Source of the DNA: Bacteroidota bacterium
GTDB lineage: Bacteria > Bacteroidota > Bacteroidia > Bacteroidales > Tenuifilaceae
Direction: 5' to 3'
NCBI GenBank assembly: GCA_029560875.1
Contig: JAKQKB010000111.1
Coordinates: 1-33,371 of the forward strand
Length of the DNA: 33,371 bases
Positions 1 to 6,136 of this stretch are shown piece after piece (position 1 is the stretch's first letter; the number at the start of each line of letters is the position of its first letter). The translations under genes were made by a program, and so were the position numbers. The notes beneath the pieces were generated by a model that did not search any database, was not told where the DNA came from, and saw only the letters and a list, made by a program, of their open reading frames with translations.

Positions 1-27
1 AAAACGACGACGAAAGAAAAAATCACA

Positions 28-165
28 GCGCATAACAAGCGGTTCAAACTACTCGGGCTGATGATGCAGATTCCAAATTTTTTAGTACTTTAGTTTCGGT
101 TTAGCGGGTGATGACGCCGCTGGTGGTTAACTCCCCAGCAGCTTAAACCGCCGACCGTTGTAGGC
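28..165 (+). repeat. attC site 1
   Basis: Opens with GCGCATAAC and closes with GTTGTAGGC; the crossover point would be between G157 and T158. Inside, GCGGTT pairs with AACCGC next to the arms and CGGGG/CCCC-type segments pair deeper in. A short AT-rich tract sits at the apex, and an AGCGG...CCGCT hairpin lies in the right half. It ends a cassette whose gene lies left of the window; in bases 1-27 one frame runs to a TAA at 33-35, but no product can be named. Confidence 0.82.
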
Positions 166-271
166 AATTTCGACAAACTTGGAAGTTTTGATAATTATGA
201 AATATATTCTTTTTAACCTTTGAGAATAATAAAGATTAATAAATCAATAAATAATTAATATTCAAATTTTA
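158..271 (+). other. Cassette 1 leader
   Basis: This is the AT-rich stretch between the attC1 crossover and the cassette 1 gene. A TTTTGATAA segment at about 187 and TAACCTTTG at about 215 resemble a Bacteroidota promoter, but the -7 element has one base too many between TA and TTTG. It is long enough for a cassette-borne promoter; I cannot prove one. Confidence 0.3.
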
Positions 272-721
272 ATGGAAGATACACAAAGAACAACAAATTG
301 GATAAATAAAATATTGTCAGAATTATCCCGCTTAGACGATAACAAAGGAGAAGAAATATTATATCATTGTGGAAAGGGTTGTTGTGAAAAAAATGCATTA
401 TATCAAGGTGCCTTGAATACTAGGAATCTGCTTAAAGGAGAGAAAAGTGATGACAAACTATTCAATGAATTTAAGACTAATTACTATAATTCTGAAAATT
501 TAACAAAAAGAGGGAAATCTTTAGTTTTAATATTTGAAAAATGTACTTGTCCAATGGTTGCGAATGGAGTAAATGACCCATTTTTATGTAATTGCACTGT
601 AGGATATTCTAAGAAAGTATTTGAGACACTGTTTGAAAAGAGTATAGCTATTAGTTTGGAAAAATCTATTTTAAGAGGTGACTCTACTTGCGAGCAGAAG
701 ATTGAGATTATAGACGAATGA
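272..721 (+). CDS. Small Cys-rich cytoplasmic protein, unknown function
   Basis: A 149-residue protein and the only gene of cassette 1 (158-865). It has no signal peptide or membrane segment. Cysteines are clustered: CGKGCC at about residues 33-38, CTCP at about 91-94, CNC at about 106-108, and a single Cys near residue 139. This suggests metal binding, redox activity or a disulfide-rich fold. The overall pattern is reminiscent of small Cys-containing conserved families of unknown function (something like DUF6144), but I cannot assign it with certainty. The gene stops 14 bases before attC2, the tight packing usual for cassettes. Its AT-rich composition contrasts with the flanking attC sites. 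The start codon is the first in-frame ATG; a purine-rich Shine-Dalgarno is not evident, which is common in Bacteroidota. Confidence 0.75.
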   Translation: MEDTQRTTNWINKILSELSRLDDNKGEEILYHCGKGCCEKNALYQGALNTRNLLKGEKSDDKLFNEFKTNYYNSENLTKRGKSLVLIFEKCTCPMVANGVNDPFLCNCTVGYSKKVFETLFEKSIAISLEKSILRGDSTCEQKIEIIDE

Positions 722-735
722 TAGAATTAAAAACT

Positions 736-873
736 GCCTACAACAGGTGGTTTAGCCTACTGGGGCTGATGATGCAGATACCAAAATTATTACTAATTTA
801 GTTTCGGTTTAGCGGGTGATGACGCCACAGGAGTTCAACTCCCCAGCGTAAGCAACTGCCGACCGTTAGCCGC
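736..873 (+). repeat. attC site 2
   Basis: The left arm GCCTACAAC is the exact reverse complement of the first nine bases of cassette 1 (GTTGTAGGC, 157-165). The right arm is GTTAGCCGC. CTGGGG (about 760) pairs with CCCCAG (841-846). Crossover is expected between 865 and 866. Confidence 0.85.
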
Positions 874-1445
874 AATGTCATTCATTCCTTTTGAGTTTTA
901 TCCCAATTCCCTAGCTTGCCGATTCTATCGGCATTTTGTTTTTTAAGATTATCCCGATTTACAAACATTCCCCCACCCTACGTTGTGAGTTCAAGCCCCG
1001 ATAAGTGAAATTGCGGTCTAGTTAGTGTTTCGATTCGCTAACTCAGCCTGGCACGCCGCTTGCCAGTAACAGGGAGGGACGCAAGCCTTGCGCCACGCTG
1101 CAGGTGAACCTCCCGCCATCCGCACCTAGCGTCGTTTCTTTCGCCAGAATGGCGAAATGCGACGGAGTCGCAGGTGGTGTTTAATGGGCACAGCTCCCGA
1201 CAGTATGCTACGCCACCTAGAAATCAGTAGCAGCGTGTCACAACCCTTGCAAGGTCGAAGAAAAATTCGGGGAAAAGGCAGCAAGCACCGCGCCAGCCTG
1301 TTTCTCCGAAACACAGCGGCTAACACACGGTTCAACCCACTGGGGCTGATTTGCAGATTCGCAAACTTTTCCTATTTTTATGTTGGTTTTAGCGGGTGAT
1401 GACTTCGCTGAATTTTAACTCCCCAGCGTGTTTAACCGCCGACCG
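866..1445 (+). other. Cassette 2: gene-less, GC-rich
   Basis: This cassette is bounded by GTTAGCCGC (865-873) and GCGGCTAAC (1316-1324), a perfect complementary pair, so it is a genuine circularisable unit including attC3. I see no credible gene: the open frames at 1126-1335 (-) and 1157-1399 (+) lack start signals, and the latter runs into attC3. The left part (874-1050) is unremarkable AT/GC-mixed sequence with a short inverted repeat, GCCGATTCTATCGGC at about 918-932. The right part (1052-1257) is GC-rich, rich in hairpins and shared with cassette 5. The product, if any, is more likely an RNA or a DNA structure than a protein. Confidence 0.7.
1052..1257. repeat. Structured GC-rich module, copy A
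   Basis: Homologous to 3421-3630 in cassette 5. It contains hairpin TTTCGCCA-GAA-TGGCGAAA (1139-1157), hairpin GCGAC-GGA-GTCGC (1159-1171), and an outer stem AGGTGG (1172-1177) with CCACCT (1213-1218), followed by a conserved tail ending in CTTGCAAGGTCG. The stems are identical in both copies while the loops differ in sequence and length, which points to selection on structure. It may be a non-coding RNA, a regulatory element or a hairpin DNA substrate. Confidence 0.65.
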
Positions 1446-1453
1446 TTATGGGC
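1316..1453 (+). repeat. attC site 3
   Basis: The left arm GCGGCTAAC matches the start of cassette 2 and the right arm is GTTATGGGC (1445-1453). CTGGGG/CCCCAG and the GGTT/AACC inner arm are present. The apical part differs slightly from its neighbours (TTTGCAGATTCGCAAA). Confidence 0.84.
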
Positions 1454-1471
1454 AATGATAAGGAGACGACT

Positions 1472-2257
1472 ATGAAACATCTTACAAGAATTACTACTTC
1501 GATAATATTATTCGTAATTATTTCTCAGAATGCAATATCTCAAAACAATAGAGAAAATAGTCCTCTAATAAAAGATTTCATTGACTTCTTATATAAATTC
1601 AGAGAGTATGAATCTTCTTTTCACAAATCTCACATAACCTTTCCTCTTGAATATTCTATTGGAAATGAAAAATTATTGCTTCAAGAAAATTCGTATGAAG
1701 ATAGTGTAATCAACAATAAATCTATACTATACTATTTTTTTGGCTTTTTCCTTTTCACATCAGAAAATGATATTAAATCATTTGCTCAGAAAACAGATAA
1801 AATTCTTCTCAGTCAAATAGATAGTTCAAGTATTGTGGACTATTATTTCACAACGACTAAAGACGGATGGAATCTAATTAAAATAGGAATAAGCGAAAAC
1901 AATCTAGAATTAAATAATTCGAAAAATTCAGAATCATTTGAAAATTTTATAGCAAAATTTATTAGGAATAATTCCTTTAGAGAAAGTCGAATTAATATGC
2001 CATACAAGTTAATTGCATACGATATAACAACAGGTGAAAGTAAAACTATTCTAATAAATAAAGACAAGATACATTACTACTTTAAGGATTTCAAAAAAGT
2101 TTTTATTGTTTATGATAACTTTCAAAAGAAAAGACCGAACTTACAAAAAGTCAATCTCGGCTCAACTGGTAATATGAATGGAATACTATATGGATATATC
2201 TTTAAATTTAAAAATGGGAAGTGGATGCTTGACCGGGAATGGGATATGTCAAATTAA
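1472..2257 (+). CDS. Secreted/periplasmic protein of unknown function
   Basis: A 261-residue product, the single gene of cassette 3 (1446-2394). I chose the ATG at 1472 rather than the in-frame ATG at 1448. The 1472 start follows AAGGAG closely and gives a clean signal peptide (Lys/Arg start, hydrophobic SIILFVIIS, cleavage near residues 22-25 after ISQ). The 1448 start would lie inside the attC arm. The mature part is polar and rich in Asn, Lys, Ser and Phe with no cysteine cluster. It ends with a KFKNGKWMLDREW segment resembling the closing strand of small secreted beta-rich Bacteroidota proteins. I recognise no family. Because the gene begins 26 bases from the crossover, it has little room for its own promoter. 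Confidence 0.78.
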   Translation: MKHLTRITTSIILFVIISQNAISQNNRENSPLIKDFIDFLYKFREYESSFHKSHITFPLEYSIGNEKLLLQENSYEDSVINNKSILYYFFGFFLFTSENDIKSFAQKTDKILLSQIDSSSIVDYYFTTTKDGWNLIKIGISENNLELNNSKNSESFENFIAKFIRNNSFRESRINMPYKLIAYDITTGESKTILINKDKIHYYFKDFKKVFIVYDNFQKKRPNLQKVNLGSTGNMNGILYGYIFKFKNGKWMLDREWDMSN

Positions 2258-2263
2258 ATCACT

Positions 2264-2402
2264 GCCCATAACAGGCTGTTCCTTTCACTGGGGCTGATGA
2301 TGCAGATGCAGAATTTTTATTACCTTTAACTAACTTTTTAACGGCGGATAACGCCGCTGGCGGTTAACCCCCCAGCAGTTTAAACCGTCGACCGTTGGGT
2401 AC
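2264..2402 (+). repeat. attC site 4
   Basis: The left arm GCCCATAAC exactly complements the start of cassette 3 (GTTATGGGC), and the right arm is GTTGGGTAC (2394-2402). Its inner sequence is closest to attC5 (shared CTTTCACTGGGGCTGATGAT). Confidence 0.85.
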
Positions 2403-2440
2403 AATGTTTGATGCAAGATTCTGCCATCCAAAAATATTTG

Positions 2441-2448
2441 TATCTTTG
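2441..2448 (+). promoter_or_regulatory. -7 promoter element of mntA-hepT
   Basis: TATCTTTG matches the Bacteroidota sigma-ABfr -7 consensus TAnnTTTG exactly. It lies only 4 bases before the ATG at 2453, so the transcript would be leaderless or nearly so. No well-spaced -33 TTTG is visible; TTTG at 2407-2410 is too far upstream. It means this cassette can be expressed wherever it sits in the array. Confidence 0.5.
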
Positions 2449-2452
2449 CTTT

Positions 2453-2764
2453 ATGACACAAATAGATTTAAATAAGGACAAACTTTTTGAACTATGCGAA
2501 AAGCATAAAGTTCAGGAGTTGTATTTGTTTGGCTCTATTCTAACAGACAAATTCAACGAAAACAGCGATGTAGATATTTTAATTCAATTTTTCCAAATGG
2601 ACTTATTGGATTATTTTGACAACTATATGGAGTTAAAAGAAGAACTCGAAAAACTCTTCAAACGACCTGTTGAACTTGTAGAAAATCAAGCGATTAGAAA
2701 TCCTATTTTTAGAAAAGTGGTAGACAGAGAAAAAAGACTAGTTTATGAACGAAAAAATCCATAA
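2453..2764 (+). CDS. mntA: MNT-family antitoxin nucleotidyltransferase MntA
   Basis: A minimal nucleotidyltransferase of 103 residues. The family motif GS-x10-DxD is intact: G27-S28, then D39 and D41. A Glu (about E74 in PVELVE) sits where the third acidic residue is expected. Such proteins AMPylate the partner HEPN toxin on a tyrosine and thereby neutralise it. I take the ATG at 2453; an upstream frame from TTG 2408 would translate the promoter element. The gene overlaps hepT by 20 bases, the usual operon layout of this toxin-antitoxin type. It occupies cassette 4 (2395-3219). Toxin-antitoxin cassettes are a known recurring cargo of large integrons, where they may stabilise the array. Confidence 0.9.
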   Translation: MTQIDLNKDKLFELCEKHKVQELYLFGSILTDKFNENSDVDILIQFFQMDLLDYFDNYMELKEELEKLFKRPVELVENQAIRNPIFRKVVDREKRLVYERKNP

Positions 2765-3080
2765 ATACCTTTACGATATAAAGTTTGCCATTGATGAAGT
2801 AGACTCTTATTTCACTCAGAAAGAGAAACGATTTGAAAACTACTCGAAGGATATTCTTCTGAAAAGAGCAATTGAAAGAGATTTGGAAATTATCGGGGAG
2901 GCAATCAACCGAATCTTATTAATTGACCCTGAGTTCCCGATTCAAAATGCCAGAAAGATTGTTGGATTGAGAAATCAAATTATTCACGCCTACGACAACA
3001 TCTCCGACGAAAATATTTGGGGGATAATAATGAACCATCTTCCTAAATTAAAAGAAGAAATTGAAAATTTTCTAAGATAA
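2745..3080 (+). CDS. hepT: HEPN-family toxin HepT (DUF86)
   Basis: An all-helical 111-residue protein with the HEPN ribonuclease motif R-x4-H-x-Y: R76, H81 and Y83 in RNQIIHAY. The preceding IIGEAINR helix is also typical of HepT. It is predicted to cut RNA when not modified by MntA; the Tyr in the motif is the residue modified in characterised pairs. Its start lies inside mntA (20-base overlap), implying coupled translation with the antitoxin made first. The stop is 8 bases before attC5. All key residues are present, so the pair is probably functional. Confidence 0.92.
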   Translation: MNEKIHKYLYDIKFAIDEVDSYFTQKEKRFENYSKDILLKRAIERDLEIIGEAINRILLIDPEFPIQNARKIVGLRNQIIHAYDNISDENIWGIIMNHLPKLKEEIENFLR

Positions 3081-3088
3081 AAAACACT

Positions 3089-3227
3089 GTACCCAACAGG
3101 CAGTTACTTTCACTGGGGCTGATGATGCAGATGCAGAATTTTTACTACATTTAACTAACTTTTTAACGGCGGATAACGCCGCTGGCTACTAACTCCCCAG
3201 CAGCCCAAACCACCGACCGTTAGGGGC
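3089..3227 (+). repeat. attC site 5
   Basis: The left arm GTACCCAAC exactly complements the start of cassette 4, and the right arm is GTTAGGGGC (3219-3227). It is nearly identical to attC4 over the first 90 bases, suggesting recent duplication or homogenisation of sites. Confidence 0.85.
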
Positions 3228-3822
3228 AATGCGGAAAAAATCGCATTGCGCTTTTTGTTTTATGGAATCGGTGCCCCGATTCCAGTTTTCCCGGCACGTA
3301 GGTTTCTGTAATTTTTGGTATTCGCGCGCAAGCGTGAGTTTATATGCTTTTCCTCTCTCCTTCCGATGCGACAACGAAATCCGTACCTAGAAAAGCCTTT
3401 GGGCGGCTCACTCGCCCTGTCACGCCACTTGCGGGGAGGTCAACTTTTGCGGGGCAAGGTTTGCGCCACGCTGCATAGAAACCATCGCTATCCGTACCTA
3501 GCACCGTTGCTTTCGCCAAGTATGGCGAAATGCGACGCTGTCGCAGGTGGTGTTTAGCGTGCACAGCTCCCGACAGGATGCTACGCCACCTAGACTCCAA
3601 CGGCAGCGTGGCACAGCCCTTGCAAGGTCGGAAAACCCCGAGGGAGCGGAGGCCGCAAGCGTCCCGCCAGGGCGCCCACTACACACCTCACAGCTCCTAA
3701 CAAGCGGTTGGTCTCACTGGGGTGACTTTGCGGTTTTCCAAACTTTGTATAATTTTATCTTGGTTTTAGCGGGTGGTGACGCCGCGGGTTTTTAACTCCC
3801 CAGCAAGCACAACCGCTGACCG
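3220..3822 (+). other. Cassette 5: gene-less, GC-rich
   Basis: This cassette runs from GTTAGGGGC (3219) to the crossover of attC6. Its arms match at 8 of 9 positions (GCTCCTAAC at 3693), with one wobble. There is no credible coding sequence: four overlapping open frames on both strands have no ribosome-binding site and no recognisable protein. The left part contains inverted repeats GCAATGCG...CGCATTGC (3226-3249) and GGAATCGG...CCGATTCC (about 3263-3282). The right part (3421-3630) is the module shared with cassette 2. It is markedly more GC-rich than all protein-coding cassettes here, which suggests a foreign donor. Confidence 0.7.
3421..3630. repeat. Structured GC-rich module, copy B
   Basis: Homologous to 1052-1257. 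The same stems are kept: TTTCGCCA-AGTA-TGGCGAAA (3511-3530), GCGAC-GCT-GTCGC (3532-3544), and AGGTGG (3545-3550) with CCACCT (3586-3591). The first loop is one base longer than in copy A, so no reading frame can pass unchanged through both copies. That argues against a protein and for a structural role. The motif TCCGTACCTAG also occurs twice in this cassette (about 3379 and 3490). Confidence 0.65.
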
Positions 3823-3830
3823 TTATGCAG
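3693..3830 (+). repeat. attC site 6
   Basis: The left arm GCTCCTAAC pairs with the start of cassette 5 with one G/T wobble. The right arm is GTTATGCAGC (3822-3831). It has an ACTGGGG/CCCCAG stem and a GGTT/AACC inner arm as in the other sites. Confidence 0.83.
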
Positions 3831-3850
3831 CATATTAAATGATACGACAT

Positions 3851-4939
3851 ATGAAAAATACTTTATTAGGCTTATTAATTATATTGTCAACAAATCTTAA
3901 AGGCCAAGATTTTCAGGATAATTTTAGCATTGGAAAATTTCTAAAATTTTACGATAATGATAGTATATCATTTTATTATAGTAAGGTAGGAAATATAGTT
4001 GAAAGAAGTCGTGCCGATTTTTTCCGCATTGGCAAAATTGATAGTGTTAATATTAATGTATCAGGTAAATTTAGAGATTTTTACATTAATGGTCATATTG
4101 CATTAGATGCAACTATGAAAGATAACAGTATGGATGGATTGGCTATATATTACCATGAGAATGGAAAAATAAAATCTACTGGAAATTACAAGAATGATTT
4201 TAAAGTTGGCCTTTGGAAATATTTTTATAAAAATGGTCAATTAGAGAAAATTATCAACTTTGTAAATGATGGAACACCGCTGTTTGTTGATTATTATGAT
4301 AAGAACGGCGAACAACTTGTAATAAATGGTAATGGAAATTATGAAGGTTATTTCTGCAGTTATAAAGCAACCTATGGCTATAAAATAAAAGGTATGTTAA
4401 AGGATGGTCTATTGGATGGAAAGTGGTCTATATATGCATCTTCAAAAATAGGTGATGAATACTTTGAAAACGGTGTTTTTAAAAAAGGAGAATCCATGGG
4501 GTATAATTATTCTGACAAACAAATGATAAATATAATAGGATATAATCCCCATGAAGGTTTAAATCTATATGACAACCTTCTTGGATGGTCAAACAATAGT
4601 TCTTCACTTTTTTTTCGTAGTTTTAACCGTGATTTTCCAGACAAATATTTGAATATTGTTTCAGACTCATTAAATAATTCTCTTAAGGGTATTCTTCAGA
4701 ATCAATGGATTTTCGTAAGCATCAAGTTAAAACATATTAATAGTAGGGAAGATATTGCTGTAAAATCATCAATTAATGATAAATTAACTGAAGACAAAAT
4801 ATTTAATACATTGAATGAAGTAAATTTTGATTTAATTAAAAAATCATCTAAGGATACAAACCTTGATTACTTTTTTACGATATTAATTAAGAATAATATG
4901 GTTGTAATACCTAAAGACTATATATACAAAAACAAATAA
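3851..4939 (+). CDS. Secreted MORN-like repeat protein (YwqK-like)
   Basis: A 362-residue product, the single gene of cassette 6 (3823-5074). Start 3851 gives a standard signal peptide (MKNTLLGLLII, cleavage near Gly18-Gln19); an in-frame ATG at 3839 adds only four residues. Residues about 80-205 carry repeated G-x-x-x-x-Y-x-x-N-G-x-x modules (YYHENGKIKSTGNYKND, KNGQLEKI, KGMLKDGLLDGKWSIY), the MORN_2 pattern seen in proteins often annotated as YwqK-family antitoxins. That antitoxin label is weakly founded. The C-terminal part (about 250-362) faintly resembles a TonB-C-like fold and is not assigned. It is probably periplasmic or surface exposed. The start is 28 bases from the crossover, so expression likely depends on transcription from upstream. 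Confidence 0.75.
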   Translation: MKNTLLGLLIILSTNLKGQDFQDNFSIGKFLKFYDNDSISFYYSKVGNIVERSRADFFRIGKIDSVNINVSGKFRDFYINGHIALDATMKDNSMDGLAIYYHENGKIKSTGNYKNDFKVGLWKYFYKNGQLEKIINFVNDGTPLFVDYYDKNGEQLVINGNGNYEGYFCSYKATYGYKIKGMLKDGLLDGKWSIYASSKIGDEYFENGVFKKGESMGYNYSDKQMINIIGYNPHEGLNLYDNLLGWSNNSSSLFFRSFNRDFPDKYLNIVSDSLNNSLKGILQNQWIFVSIKLKHINSREDIAVKSSINDKLTEDKIFNTLNEVNFDLIKKSSKDTNLDYFFTILIKNNMVVIPKDYIYKNK

Positions 4940-4943
4940 ATTA

Positions 4944-5083
4944 GCTGCATAACAAGTAGTTTTGCCTACTGGGGCTGATTATGCAAATACAAAAATTTTT
5001 ACTATTTTAGTATGTTTTTAACGTGGGATGACGCCGCTGGCGGTTAACTCCTCAGCGAAAGCAAATGCTGACCGTTAAGTCAC
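4944..5083 (+). repeat. attC site 7
   Basis: The left arm GCTGCATAAC exactly complements the start of cassette 6 over ten bases. The right arm is GTTAAGTCAC (5074-5083). The inner CTGGGG faces CCTCAG here, so one stem pair is weakened. Confidence 0.82.
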
Positions 5084-5108
5084 ATAATTATTGCGACAAC
5101 TTAGCATT

Positions 5109-5972
5109 ATGAAAAAAATACTTTTTATTACCATCTTGACATTATTAATGACAAACAGCGAGATATTTTCTCAAAATGAATTTGGAGTCTGGGCAAATGA
5201 AAACTGTGAAGTCTTAAGGTCAAAAGAGCATTGCTTGTTTTTCGAAAGGATTGATAACTTTTTTGCTATTAAATACTTCCATTTTATCGAAAAGGATAAT
5301 AAAATTAATTGCACTAGTTATGGAGAAATACACTTTCTAGATACGGCCGTAAAATATAAACGAATAGAATATCGTATTGATAGCATTCTCAATAAGACTA
5401 GCATTGGAGAACTTAATAATTTAACTTTTCAAATTATGGGTAAAGAGGAAATCCAGAACTTAAGCCTTGTTGAAAAAATATCAATTGTTGAACCTTATGA
5501 AATGAAATTTGCAAGCAAAGAGAGTGTTGGGAAACAATTGCAAGAATGGATGCTAGGAATTCGATTAGAAGCAAATAAAGAAAAGGATTTATTTCGTTTC
5601 AGCGCTGGCACTAATATGCATAGCTTTATGTTTGATATTCAGGACGGATTTGTATATTGCCGTGCTGCGAGGATTAAATCAACGAATAAAGGAACCTTAT
5701 TCGCACAAAATATTCGATTATACAATGACGGTAAATATAAAGACGCAATAATGAAAAAAAATAACTACGAAGAAGCAATAAAGCAATTAGTAGTTAATGA
5801 AAAACTTTTTAATCCATATGCCTGCGTTTACGATGCAAATGGATTTTACTGGTCATTGATACGATATGATGTAAATCAAATCGTTTTGAATGGTTGTAAC
5901 GGAGAGTATATATTCTTCCGACAGGGAATTGAGTCCAATCAATTATTAGAATGGTTCAAGCTTGAAAACTAG
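5109..5972 (+). CDS. Secreted protein of unknown function
   Basis: A 287-residue product in cassette 7 (5075-6114). The ATG at 5109 gives a textbook signal peptide (MKKILFITILTLLMTN, cleavage after about residue 22, IFSQ). The upstream in-frame TTG at 5091 would only prepend a poor hydrophilic stretch. The mature protein has six cysteines, three of them near the N-terminus (NCEVL, EHCLF, INCTS), consistent with disulfides in the periplasm or outside the cell. No family is recognised. It shares its cassette setting and exported nature with the products at 1472 and 3851. The stop is only 10 bases before attC8. Confidence 0.76.
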   Translation: MKKILFITILTLLMTNSEIFSQNEFGVWANENCEVLRSKEHCLFFERIDNFFAIKYFHFIEKDNKINCTSYGEIHFLDTAVKYKRIEYRIDSILNKTSIGELNNLTFQIMGKEEIQNLSLVEKISIVEPYEMKFASKESVGKQLQEWMLGIRLEANKEKDLFRFSAGTNMHSFMFDIQDGFVYCRAARIKSTNKGTLFAQNIRLYNDGKYKDAIMKKNNYEEAIKQLVVNEKLFNPYACVYDANGFYWSLIRYDVNQIVLNGCNGEYIFFRQGIESNQLLEWFKLEN

Positions 5973-5982
5973 AAAGAGTTAC

Positions 5983-6120
5983 GCGCCCTAACACGTGGTT
6001 ACACTGACTGGAACAGATGAAACAGATACGAAAGTTTTTAGTAATTTAGTTTCGTTTTTAACTGTGGGATGACGCCGCTGACAAATTTCTCCCCACGTAA
6101 GAAGCGGCCTACCGTTATTA
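5983..6120 (+). repeat. attC site 8 (mismatched arms)
   Basis: The left arm GCGCCCTAAC does not match the start of its own cassette (GTTAAGTCAC): 7 of 10 positions agree. The right arm is GTTATTA, followed by AAAG. Internal features are kept but drifted (CTGGAAC in place of CTGGGGC, CTCCCCACGTAAG on the right). It is older or hybrid compared with sites 1-7. Confidence 0.72.
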
Positions 6121-6136
6121 AAAGAAAAGGTGAAAA

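Noticed and set aside
1126..1399. Open reading frames on both strands in cassette 2
   Set aside because: They have no ribosome-binding site or plausible protein, one extends into attC3, and the homologous block in cassette 5 has a one-base loop length change that breaks the frame.
2408..2452. Upstream TTG/ATG start for mntA
   Set aside because: It would translate the promoter element TATCTTTG and add residues absent from the usual start of the family.
3189..3795. Five overlapping open frames in and around cassette 5
   Set aside because: They arise from low stop-codon density in GC-rich sequence; they overlap each other on both strands and run across attC sites.
28..6120. CRISPR array
   Set aside because: The repeats are about 138 bp and imperfect, the intervals are 440 to 1110 bp and contain genes, and there are no cas genes.
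28..6120. Repeats as insertion sequence or MITE copies
   Set aside because: Always in the same orientation, regularly after a gene, with arms that match the start of the same unit; no target duplications and no transposase.
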